Assembly (NCBI RefSeq): GCF_013385825.1
Contig: NZ_JACAPG010000002.1
Coordinates: 1 to 64,000, forward strand
Length of the DNA: 64,000 nucleotides
Direction of reading: 5' to 3'
From: Pseudomonas reactans
Lineage (GTDB): Bacteria > Pseudomonadota > Gammaproteobacteria > Pseudomonadales > Pseudomonadaceae
In this document: in pieces, positions 17,206 to 24,825 of the stretch
Numbering within the stretch: the first letter of the stretch is position 1
How the letters are laid out: every line of letters starts with the position of its first letter
The notes under the pieces: generated by a model
The model's input: only the letters and a program-made list of their open reading frames with translations
What the model was told of the DNA's origin: nothing
Databases searched by the model: none
Made by a program: the position numbers and the translations under genes

Positions 17206-19407
17206 ATGAATGGATCCACCACCTTTGACCTGCCCATCAGCGGCATGACCTGCGCCAGCTGTGCCGGCCGGGTCGAGCGTGCGCTGGGCAAGGTGCCGGG
17301 GGTGCAACGCGTCAGCGTCAACCTGGCCAATGAGCGCGCCCATATCGAAGTACTCGGCCAGATGAACCCCGGCGTGTTGATCGCCGCCGTCGACAAAGCC
17401 GGCTACACCGCCACCCTGCCCCAGAGCGAAACCGCCACCGACGCCAATCAAGCCCAGCGCCTGCACCGCGAGCGTTGGTCGCTGCTGCTGGCGATCCTGC
17501 TGGCTTTGCCATTGGTGCTGCCGATGCTGGTGGAACCGTTCGGCCTGCACTGGATGCTGCCCGCCTGGGCGCAGTTCGCCCTGGCCACCCCCGTGCAATT
17601 CATCTTTGGCGCACGCTTCTATATCGCCGCCTGGAAAGCCGTGCGTGCCGGTGCTGGCAATATGGACCTGCTGGTCGCCATCGGCACCAGCGCCGGTTAT
17701 GGCTTGAGTATTTATGAATGGCTTACCGCGCACCCTGGCATGGCGCCGCACCTGTACTTCGAAGCCTCCGCGGTGGTGATCGCCTTGGTGCTGCTCGGTA
17801 AATACCTGGAGAGCCGTGCCAAGCGCCAGACGGCCAGCGCCATCCGCGCCCTGGAAGCCTTGCGTCCGGAGCGGGCGATCCGGGTGATTGAGGGCCGTGA
17901 AGAAGACGTCGCCATCAATGCCCTGAAACTCAATGATCGGGTGCTGGTAAAACCCGGCGAACGCTTCCCGGTGGACGGTGAGGTGGTCGAAGGCCAGAGC
18001 CATGCCGACGAAGCCCTGATCAGTGGCGAAAGCCTGCCCGTGCCAAAACAACCCGGCGATAAGGTTACCGGCGGCGCCATCAACGGCGAAGGCCGGCTGC
18101 TGGTGCGCACCCTGGCCCTCGGTGCTGAAAGCGTGTTGGCGCGGATCATCCGCCTGGTGGAAGACGCCCAGGCCGCCAAGGCACCGATCCAGAAACTGGT
18201 GGATAAAGTCAGCCAAGTGTTTGTCCCGGCCGTGCTGGTGCTGGCGTTGGTGACGTTGGTGGGCTGGTGGCTGTATGGCGCGTCCCTGGAGACCGCGATC
18301 ATCAATGCTGTCGCCGTACTGGTGATCGCCTGCCCTTGCTCCCTGGGCCTGGCCACACCGACCGCGATCATGGCCGGCACCGGCGTCGCCGCGCGCCACG
18401 GCATTTTGATCAAGGATGCCGAAGCCCTGGAACGCGCTCATGAAGTAAGCGCGGTGGTCTTCGACAAGACCGGCACCCTCACCTCCGGCACGCCGAAGAT
18501 TGCGCACCTGGCAGCCGTGGATGGCAACGAAGCCATGCTGCTGCAACAAGCCGGAGCGTTGCAACGTGGCAGTGAACACCCGTTGGCAAAGGCCGTGTTG
18601 GACGCCTGTGACGAACAAGGGCTGAAGGTGGCCGATGTAACGGCCAGCCAGTCCCTGACCGGGCGGGGCATCGCCGGCACGCTGGACGGCCTGCCACTGG
18701 CTCTGGGCAATCGTCGCTTGCTGGAAGAATGCGGCTTGAACGCGGGCCATCTGGCCGACTTCGCAAAGGCTTGGGAGGCAGAAGGCCGCACCCTGTCCTG
18801 GCTGATTGAGCAAGGCGCCCAACCCCGCGTGCTTGGGCTGTTCGCGTTTGGCGACACCCTCAAGCCCGGTGCGCTGGAGGCCGTGGAGCAACTCAAGGCC
18901 CAGCACATCAGCAGCCACCTGCTCACCGGCGATAATCGCGGCAGTGCCCGCGTGGTCGCCGAGGCGTTGGGCATCGACGACGTGCACGCCGAGGTGCTGC
19001 CCGCCGACAAAGCCGCCACCGTCGCCGAGCTGAAAAAAACCGGGGTTGTCGCAATGGTCGGCGACGGCATCAACGACGCCCCGGCCCTGGCCGCCGCCGA
19101 TATCGGCATCGCCATGGGCGGCGGCACCGACGTGGCCATGCACGCCGCCGGCATCACCTTGATGCGCGGCGATCCGCGCCTGGTTCCCGCCGCTCTGGAG
19201 ATCAGCCGCAAGACCTACGCAAAAATCCGCCAGAACCTGTTCTGGGCCTTTGTGTATAACCTGATCGGCATTCCCCTGGCGGCGTTCGGCCTGCTCAACC
19301 CGGTGCTGGCCGGTGCGGCGATGGCCTTGTCCAGCGTCAGCGTGGTGAGTAATGCGTTACTGTTGAAGACTTGGAAGCCCAAGGACTTGGAGGATCAGCG
19401 CCCATGA
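17206..19407 (+). CDS. copA: Cu(I)-exporting P1B-type ATPase CopA
   Basis: 733 residues. One N-terminal HMA domain with GMTCASC (C16, C19), eight transmembrane segments, the actuator motif near SGESLPVPK, the transport-site CPC motif in [10 protein letters not shown], the phosphorylation motif DKTGT, the HP motif in SEHPLAKAV and the hinge [10 protein letters not shown]. All signatures are intact, giving ATP-driven Cu(I) export to the periplasm. The ATG at 17206 with GGAGGA seven bases upstream is chosen over a TTG at 17191. The stop overlaps the cueR start (ATGA), so the pump and its regulator are co-translated. Confidence 0.95.
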   Translation: MNGSTTFDLPISGMTCASCAGRVERALGKVPGVQRVSVNLANERAHIEVLGQMNPGVLIAAVDKAGYTATLPQSETATDANQAQRLHRERWSLLLAILLALPLVLPMLVEPFGLHWMLPAWAQFALATPVQFIFGARFYIAAWKAVRAGAGNMDLLVAIGTSAGYGLSIYEWLTAHPGMAPHLYFEASAVVIALVLLGKYLESRAKRQTASAIRALEALRPERAIRVIEGREEDVAINALKLNDRVLVKPGERFPVDGEVVEGQSHADEALISGESLPVPKQPGDKVTGGAINGEGRLLVRTLALGAESVLARIIRLVEDAQAAKAPIQKLVDKVSQVFVPAVLVLALVTLVGWWLYGASLETAIINAVAVLVIACPCSLGLATPTAIMAGTGVAARHGILIKDAEALERAHEVSAVVFDKTGTLTSGTPKIAHLAAVDGNEAMLLQQAGALQRGSEHPLAKAVLDACDEQGLKVADVTASQSLTGRGIAGTLDGLPLALGNRRLLEECGLNAGHLADFAKAWEAEGRTLSWLIEQGAQPRVLGLFAFGDTLKPGALEAVEQLKAQHISSHLLTGDNRGSARVVAEALGIDDVHAEVLPADKAATVAELKKTGVVAMVGDGINDAPALAAADIGIAMGGGTDVAMHAAGITLMRGDPRLVPAALEISRKTYAKIRQNLFWAFVYNLIGIPLAAFGLLNPVLAGAAMALSSVSVVSNALLLKTWKPKDLEDQRP

Positions 19408-19802
19408 ACATCGGCCAAGCCGCACGCCAGAGCGGGTTGAGTGCCAAGATGATTCGCTACTACGAATCCATCGGCCTGCTCAAAGCCGCGCATCGCACCG
19501 ACAGTGGCTATCGCGTGTACGGCCAGGATGACTTGCACACCCTGGCGTTTATCAAACGCTCGAGGGATCTGGGGTTTTCATTGGAAGAGGTCGGCAAGCT
19601 GCTGACCCTGTGGCAGGACCGGCAGCGGGCCAGCGCCGACGTAAAAGCCTTGGCGCGCCAGCATATCGAGGAGCTGAACCAGAAAATTCTTGAGCTGGGA
19701 CAGCTGCGCGACACCTTGCAGGACCTGGTAGAGCACTGCCAAGGCGATCATCGGCCGGATTGTCCGATTCTCAAGGAATTGGCGTCCGGTAGCTGTTGCT
19801 GA
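19404..19802 (+). CDS. cueR: Copper-responsive MerR-family regulator CueR
   Basis: 132 residues: winged HTH ([20 protein letters not shown]), the coiled dimerisation helix and the Cu(I)-binding loop with C112 and C120, the same positions as in Escherichia coli CueR. A terminal CC pair (131-132) is also present. It should activate the copZ and copA promoters at 16641-16671 and 17146-17176 when Cu(I) binds. The start overlaps the copA stop codon, so regulator synthesis rises with copA expression. Confidence 0.93.
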   Translation: MNIGQAARQSGLSAKMIRYYESIGLLKAAHRTDSGYRVYGQDDLHTLAFIKRSRDLGFSLEEVGKLLTLWQDRQRASADVKALARQHIEELNQKILELGQLRDTLQDLVEHCQGDHRPDCPILKELASGSCC

Positions 19803-19810
19803 CAACCCCT

Positions 19811-19893
19811 TGTAGGAGCCGGCTTGCCGGCGATGGCGGCCTGAACCCTTGCACTGGATTCAAGGCCTCATCGCCGGCAAGCCGGCTCCTACA
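19811..19893. repeat. REPIN of the CGGCTTGCCG type
   Basis: TGTAGGAGCCGGCTTGCCGG and its reverse lie about 45 bp apart in the space between the convergent cueR and RIO kinase genes. This is the second palindrome family in the window. Confidence 0.87.
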
Positions 19894-19913
19894 GGGGTGG
19901 TGTTGTCAGCGGG

Positions 19914-20813
19914 TCATTGCATCCACGGCGGTGGCGGTGGCTCGTCCGGCACCTTGCTTGGTGGCGCATCATCCGCCGCGCGAATCGCCTGGCGACGCTC
20001 CTCGTCCAACCGCGCCGCTTCGATCTCGCGGATCACACCGCCGACATCCGCCAGCTCTTCCGGCTCGTCGAACTCGCCGGTCAATACACTGGCCGGGTGC
20101 AGGGTGCCGGCTTCATAAAGTGCCCACATTTCCTTGGCATACTTGGTCTTCTTCAACTCCGGGGCAAAGCGCCCGAAGTAGGAAGCCATGTTGCCCACGT
20201 CCCGCTCCAGCATGCTGAAGGCGTGGTTGTTGCCCGCCGCATCCACCGCCTGGGGCAGGTCGATGATGACCGGGCCAGTTGGCGTAAGCAGCACGTTGAA
20301 CTCGGACAGGTCACCGTGCACCAGGCCGGTACACAGCATCAGCACGATCTGGGAAATCAGGAAAGCGTGGTATTCGCGCGCCTGGTCCGGTTCCAGCGTG
20401 ACGTCGTTCAGACGCGGTGCCGCATCGCCGTACTCGTCGGCCACCAGTTCCATCAGCAGCACGCCTTCGAGGAAGTCGAACGGCTGGGGCACGCGAACGC
20501 CCGCACCGGCCAGGCGGAACAACGCCGCCACTTCGGCGTTCTGCCAAGCGTCTTCGGTTTCTTTCTTGCCGAACTTGGAGCCCTTGGCCATGGCCCGGGC
20601 CTGCCGGCTGTTACGGACCTTACGGCCCTCCTGGTATTCGGACGCTTGACGAAAACTTCGTTTGTTCGCCTCCTTGTAAACCTTGGCGCAACGCAATTCA
20701 TTGCCGCAGCGCACCACATAAACAGCTGCTTCTTTACCACTCATGAGTGGGCGCAGCACTTCGTCGACCAGACCGTCTTCGATCAGGGGTTCAATGCGTT
20801 TAGGAGTCTTCAT
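19914..20813 (-). CDS. Bacterial RIO-family atypical protein kinase
   Basis: 299 residues. The RIO1-type kinase core is visible: a flexible P-loop SGKEAAVY (25-32), lysine in CAKVYK (44-46), the catalytic loop HGDLSEFN (D168, N173) and the metal aspartate in IIDLPQ (D185). A charged C-terminal tail rich in E, R, D and P ends in PPPPPWMQ. In archaea and eukaryotes RIO kinases act in small ribosomal subunit maturation; bacterial members are poorly described. All catalytic residues appear intact. It is flanked by a thiolase gene and cueR, with no operon partner that hints at a target. Confidence 0.85.
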   Translation of the reverse strand: MKTPKRIEPLIEDGLVDEVLRPLMSGKEAAVYVVRCGNELRCAKVYKEANKRSFRQASEYQEGRKVRNSRQARAMAKGSKFGKKETEDAWQNAEVAALFRLAGAGVRVPQPFDFLEGVLLMELVADEYGDAAPRLNDVTLEPDQAREYHAFLISQIVLMLCTGLVHGDLSEFNVLLTPTGPVIIDLPQAVDAAGNNHAFSMLERDVGNMASYFGRFAPELKKTKYAKEMWALYEAGTLHPASVLTGEFDEPEELADVGGVIREIEAARLDEERRQAIRAADDAPPSKVPDEPPPPPWMQ

Positions 20814-20937
20814 CAGCTTTTATTGTGGGTCCTTTATTACCAAATACGCGTATGGCACTCGTTATACGGCAATCAGCTCGCCGGTGGGAGGGGCTACCGA
20901 CCGTTGATCACTTAAGAATGCAACCAATAGGCCAGTT

Positions 20938-22215
20938 TCAGCGCTCAATGATTGCCGTAACCCCCTGCCCACCTGCCGCACAGATGGATATCAGCCCGCG
21001 GCCTTTGCCCGCCGCATCCAGCAACTTGGCCAGATTGGCGACGATACGCCCACCCGTGGCGGCAAACGGGTGCCCGGCGGCCAGGGAGCTGCCTTTCACA
21101 TTGAGCCGGCTGCGGTCGATAGCGCCCAAGGGTGCGTCGAGTCCCAGGTGTGTCTTGCAGTAGTCCGCGTCCTCCCAGGCCTTGAGCGTGCACAACACTT
21201 GGGCAGCGAAGGCTTCGTGGATCTCGTAGTAATCGAAGTCCTGCAGCGTCAGACCATTCCTCGCCAGCAAGCGCGGCACCGCGTACACCGGCGCCATCAG
21301 CAGGCCTTCGGCGCCGTTGACGAAATCCACCGCTGCCGCTTCGCCATCGCGCAAATACGCCAGGATCGGCAAGCCGCGCTCTTTAGCCCAGGCTTCACTC
21401 CCCAATAGCACCAGCGAGGCGCCATCGGTGAGCGGCGTGGAGTTGCCGGCGGTGAGCGTGCCCTTTTCGCTGCGTTCGAAGGCGGGCTTGAGGGTCGCGA
21501 GTTTTTCCAGGGTCAGGTCGGGCCGCAGGTTGTTGTCGCGGGTCAGGCCCAGAAACGGGGTGAGCAAATCGTTGTGCCAGCCTTCGGCGTAGGCGGCGGC
21601 CATTTTCTGATGGCTTTCCAGGGCGAGTTGGTCCTGCTCGGCGCGGGGGATCTGCCAGGTTTGCGCCATCAATTCGCAGTGCTGGCCCATGGACAAACCA
21701 GTGCGGGGTTCACCGTTGCGCGGTAGCTCTGGCTTGAGGTGATGGGGACGAAGTTGTAACAGGACTTTTAATTTATCCGCCACGGATTTGCTGCGGTTGG
21801 CTTGCAACAGGATCTTACGCAGGCCTTCATTGACGCCAATGGGCGCATCAGACGTCGTGTCCACCCCGCCAGCAATCCCGCATTCAATCTGACCCAGGGC
21901 GATCTTGTTGGCCACCAGCAACGCCGCTTCCAGACCGGTGCCGCACGCCTGCTGGATGTCATAGGCCGGGGTTTGCGGCGACAGGCGCGAGCCCAGCACG
22001 CATTCCCGGGTGAGGTTGAAGTCGCGCGAATGCTTGAGCACCGCGCCAGCGGCCACCTCGCCCATGCGTTGGCCATGCAGGTTGTAGCGTTCGATCAGGC
22101 CTTCCAGGGCAGCGGTCAGCATCGCCTGGTTACTCGCCGTGGCGTAAGGGCCATTGGAGCGAGCGAAAGGAATGCGGTTGCCGCCGATGATCGCCACACG
22201 GCGCAATTGAGTCAT
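20938..22215 (-). CDS. Acetyl-CoA C-acyltransferase (FadI-like thiolase)
   Basis: 425-residue thiolase. The active-site cysteine lies in QACGTGLEA, the GGVDTTSDAP segment is the loop typical of FadI/trifunctional-enzyme thiolases, and the C-terminal motif GG(R)IVANL and ICAAGGQG carry the second catalytic residues. It catalyses thiolytic cleavage of 3-ketoacyl-CoA or the reverse condensation. The ATG at 22215 (MTQLRRVAI) with GGGAG six bases upstream is preferred to 22248. It is divergent from a FabG-like reductase and a MaoC hydratase, so the three could form a fatty-acid cycle. Confidence 0.9.
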   Translation of the reverse strand: MTQLRRVAIIGGNRIPFARSNGPYATASNQAMLTAALEGLIERYNLHGQRMGEVAAGAVLKHSRDFNLTRECVLGSRLSPQTPAYDIQQACGTGLEAALLVANKIALGQIECGIAGGVDTTSDAPIGVNEGLRKILLQANRSKSVADKLKVLLQLRPHHLKPELPRNGEPRTGLSMGQHCELMAQTWQIPRAEQDQLALESHQKMAAAYAEGWHNDLLTPFLGLTRDNNLRPDLTLEKLATLKPAFERSEKGTLTAGNSTPLTDGASLVLLGSEAWAKERGLPILAYLRDGEAAAVDFVNGAEGLLMAPVYAVPRLLARNGLTLQDFDYYEIHEAFAAQVLCTLKAWEDADYCKTHLGLDAPLGAIDRSRLNVKGSSLAAGHPFAATGGRIVANLAKLLDAAGKGRGLISICAAGGQGVTAIIER

Positions 22216-22255
22216 GGAAAGCTCCCTGAAGGTTGTGGGTGGAATCATTCAGCCT

Positions 22256-22265
22256 AGCCTAGGCT
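22256..22265. promoter_or_regulatory. Palindrome in the thiolase/FabG divergent promoter region
   Basis: AGCCTAGGCT is a perfect 10-bp palindrome preceded by a direct copy of AGCCT (22251-22255). It lies midway between the two divergent starts (22215 and 22330). It is a candidate operator only; it does not match the PsrA consensus. Confidence 0.35.
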
Positions 22266-22329
22266 CAATCGAACGACTGCCGCCCCGGGGTGGTCAACCC
22301 TTTGAACCCCAGCCTTCGGAGAGCGTTCC

Positions 22330-23673
22330 ATGTCTGACCGTTATATCGACTTCGCCAACTCAAGCCTCGGCCATCGCCTGGTCGCCGCCCTTGGCCTGCC
22401 GTCACCGGTACGCCTGGAACGCTGGCAAGCTGGGCGCCTGCGTCCGGTGGAAGGTGCGTTGTTGCTGGGCGGCGGCGCGCTGGCGAGCAACGTACAGGCG
22501 TTTGCCCACAAGCTCACCGACGCGATTTATACCTACGGCACCGAAACATCGACCTGGATCCCCGGCCACGGTCCCAAGCTCAAGGCCGTGGTGTTCGACG
22601 CCAGCGACTTGCAGCACACCGATCAACTCAAGCAACTGCGCGAATTCTTCCAGCCGCTGCTGAAAAACCTGGATAACAGCGCCCACCTGGTGATCCTCGG
22701 CCGCGCGCCGGAAAGCCTCAGCGACCCCTTCGCCGCCAGCGCCCAGCGCGCCTTGGAAGGCTTCAGCCGCTCGCTGGCCAAGGAACTGCGCAATGGCGGC
22801 GTGCTGCAATTGCTTTATGTGGGCGACGGTGCCGAAGACCAACTGGAAGGCGCGCTGCGCTTCTTCCTCTCACCCAAAAGCGCGTATATCTCGGGGCAAG
22901 TCATTCGCCTGGAAGCTTGCGCCACACCCGTCGAGGACTGGACGCGGCCCCTGGCCGGGCGCAAAGCGCTGGTCACTGGCGCAGCCCGAGGCATCGGTGC
23001 CTCCATCGCCGAGACCCTGGCCCGCGACGGCGCCGAGGTGATTTTGCTGGACGTGCCCCAGGCCAAGGCCGACCTCGAAGCCCTGGCCGCGCGCCTGGGG
23101 GCACGCACTGTCGCGCTGGATATCTGCGCTGCAGATGCCGCCAGCCAATTGATCGAACACCTGCCTGATGGCCTCGACATTCTGGTGCACAACGCCGGGA
23201 TCACCCGTGACAAAACCCTGGCCAACATGACCCCGGAATACTGGGACGCGGTGCTGGCGGTCAACCTCAATGCGCCGCAAGTGTTGACCAAGGCGCTGCT
23301 CGACAGCGGCACCCTGCACGACAACGCCCGCGTGGTGTTGCTGGCGTCGATCAGCGGCATCGCCGGCAACCGTGGGCAGACCAACTACGCCGCCAGCAAG
23401 GCCGGCTTGATCGGCCTCGCACAAGCGTGGGCACCGCTGCTCAAGGAGCGCGGCATCAGTATCAACGCCGTGGCGCCCGGTTTTATCGAAACCCAGATGA
23501 CCGCACACATTCCTTTTGCCTTGCGTGAAGCCGGACGGCGCATGAGTTCACTGGGCCAGGGCGGCCTGCCGCAGGATGTCGCCGAGGCGGTGGCGTGGCT
23601 TGGCCAATCAGGTTCCGGTGCGGTCAGCGGGCAAGCACTGCGGGTGTGCGGGCAAAGTCTCTTGGGAGCATAA
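22330..23673 (+). CDS. FabG-like 3-oxoacyl-(ACP/CoA) reductase, two-domain (FabG4 type)
   Basis: 447 residues, nearly twice the usual FabG length. The N-terminal ~200 residues form a degenerate Rossmann-like domain without a clear glycine motif. The C-terminal part is a standard SDR: GAARGIGASIA, HNAGITRDKTLANM, catalytic Ser in LASISGIAGN and YAASKAGL. Mycobacterial FabG4 (high-molecular-weight FabG) has this layout and reduces 3-ketoacyl-CoA. It is followed 2 bp later by a MaoC gene and divergent from a thiolase, fitting beta-oxidation or its reversal. Confidence 0.9.
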   Translation: MSDRYIDFANSSLGHRLVAALGLPSPVRLERWQAGRLRPVEGALLLGGGALASNVQAFAHKLTDAIYTYGTETSTWIPGHGPKLKAVVFDASDLQHTDQLKQLREFFQPLLKNLDNSAHLVILGRAPESLSDPFAASAQRALEGFSRSLAKELRNGGVLQLLYVGDGAEDQLEGALRFFLSPKSAYISGQVIRLEACATPVEDWTRPLAGRKALVTGAARGIGASIAETLARDGAEVILLDVPQAKADLEALAARLGARTVALDICAADAASQLIEHLPDGLDILVHNAGITRDKTLANMTPEYWDAVLAVNLNAPQVLTKALLDSGTLHDNARVVLLASISGIAGNRGQTNYAASKAGLIGLAQAWAPLLKERGISINAVAPGFIETQMTAHIPFALREAGRRMSSLGQGGLPQDVAEAVAWLGQSGSGAVSGQALRVCGQSLLGA

Positions 23674-23675
23674 GC

Positions 23676-24524
23676 ATGCAATGGAAGACGCTAGGCACTA
23701 CGCCATTCCTGCCGCCGTTGTATTGGCGCGCGGCGCTCAAACGCAAGATCACCGGTAACACGCTGCCCGAGCAGGGGTTGCGCTGCCGGGTAAGCATCGA
23801 TCTCAAGCAGGTAGCGGCGTATCGCAAGGTCTGCGGTTTTGCCGACAGCCCGATCCTGCCGGCGACTTATCCGCATATCCTGGCGTTCGGGTTGCAGATG
23901 CAGTTGCTCACGGACAATCGTTTTCCCTTCCCGCTGCTGGGGTTGATTCACCTGAGTAACCGCATCCGCATTCATCGCCCGCTCGGGGGTGTGAGTGAAT
24001 TGTCTGTCGGTGTACACACGCAAAACCTCAAACCCCATCCCAAGGGCGCGACCTTCGATCTGGTCACCACCGTCGAGGACTCACTCGGCCTGCTCTGGGA
24101 AGCCGAAAGCCGCATGCTGTGCAGGGGCGTAAAACTGGAAGGTGAACCCGATGATGACGCCCAGCCCTCCCCCACCCAGGTCAGCGAACTGACCCGCTGG
24201 AAAGCCCCCGCCGATATCGGCCGCCGTTATGCGCGGGTTTCCGGCGACTACAACCCGATCCACCTCAGCGCCCTCACCGCCAAGCTGTTCGGTTTTCCCC
24301 AGGCCATCGCCCACGGGCTGTGGAACAAGGCGCACACCCTTGCGGCCCTCGGCGAACACTTGCCCGCCGCCAATATCGAGATCAGCGTCGAGTTCAAAAA
24401 ACCCGTGCGCCTGCCCGGTGAAGTGACGCTACTGGCCAGCGCCGCCGGTTCCAGCGGTGAGTTGTGGTTGAAAGGCGCGGGCGATATTGAACATATGGTA
24501 GGCAAGTGGCAGCCGATCGCCTGA
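23676..24524 (+). CDS. MaoC-family (R)-hydratase/dehydratase
   Basis: 282 residues of the two-hot-dog MaoC type. The hydratase-2 motif appears in ARVSGDYNPIHLSALTAKLFGFPQAIAHG with the catalytic Asp and His. The enzyme hydrates enoyl-CoA (or dehydrates the 3-hydroxyacyl form). The ATG at 23676 has GGGAG seven bases ahead. It begins two bases after the stop of the FabG-like gene, so the two are one transcript. Together with the thiolase across the divergent promoter they supply three of the four steps of a fatty-acid cycle. Confidence 0.88.
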   Translation: MQWKTLGTTPFLPPLYWRAALKRKITGNTLPEQGLRCRVSIDLKQVAAYRKVCGFADSPILPATYPHILAFGLQMQLLTDNRFPFPLLGLIHLSNRIRIHRPLGGVSELSVGVHTQNLKPHPKGATFDLVTTVEDSLGLLWEAESRMLCRGVKLEGEPDDDAQPSPTQVSELTRWKAPADIGRRYARVSGDYNPIHLSALTAKLFGFPQAIAHGLWNKAHTLAALGEHLPAANIEISVEFKKPVRLPGEVTLLASAAGSSGELWLKGAGDIEHMVGKWQPIA

Positions 24525-24562
24525 AATAAACCGATTAATTGTATATATACACCCTAAGTAAT

Positions 24563-24590
24563 AGCGGACTTTTTCACGTCCGCTTCTTTA
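24563..24590 (+). terminator. Probable terminator after maoC
   Basis: AGCGGAC (24563-24569) pairs with GTCCGCT (24578-24584) over an 8-base loop, followed by TCTTTATT. Stem and tract are both modest. Confidence 0.5.
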
Positions 24591-24645
24591 TTCAAGCCAT
24601 TGATTCACAACACATATACATCTTGATACATCCTCGCCTTATACC

Positions 24646-24703
24646 CTTGGTATTAGTTACTTAAACGGTACACCCGCGCCGTATATAAATCGTTAATACC
24701 AAG
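24646..24703. promoter_or_regulatory. Long-range inverted repeat upstream of the lipoprotein gene
   Basis: CTTGGTATTA (24646-24655) is repeated in reverse as TAATACCAAG (24694-24703), 38 bp apart, around an AT-rich stretch (GTATATAAAT). The paired 10-bp arms could be two sites for one dimeric regulator flanking the promoter. Confidence 0.4.
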
Positions 24704-24825
24704 TAGAGCATTGAGCGAACGCACCGCCGGGGCTGTTATAGCCACACGGACAAACATATCGCTATCCCTAGAAATAGTGAGTGTTTGAAGACAACCAAGG
24801 TTGTACAGGTGCAAGGAACTCAATC

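Larger units (their letters stand above)
24525..24825 (+). other. Intergenic leader region of the repeat lipoprotein
   Basis: 301 bp without a gene. It holds a 12-bp AT palindrome (TGTATATATACA, 24540-24551), a weak terminator-like hairpin after maoC (24563-24584), a long-range inverted repeat (24646-24703) and the ribosome binding site AAGGA (24813-24817). It is clearly more AT-rich than the flanking coding sequence. I see no open frame of note and no confident sigma-70 promoter. Confidence 0.7.

Noticed and set aside
16978..19143. 721-codon open frame antisense to copA
   Set aside because: Composition rich in His, Gly and Gln with no domain; it lies entirely across the intact CopA coding sequence.
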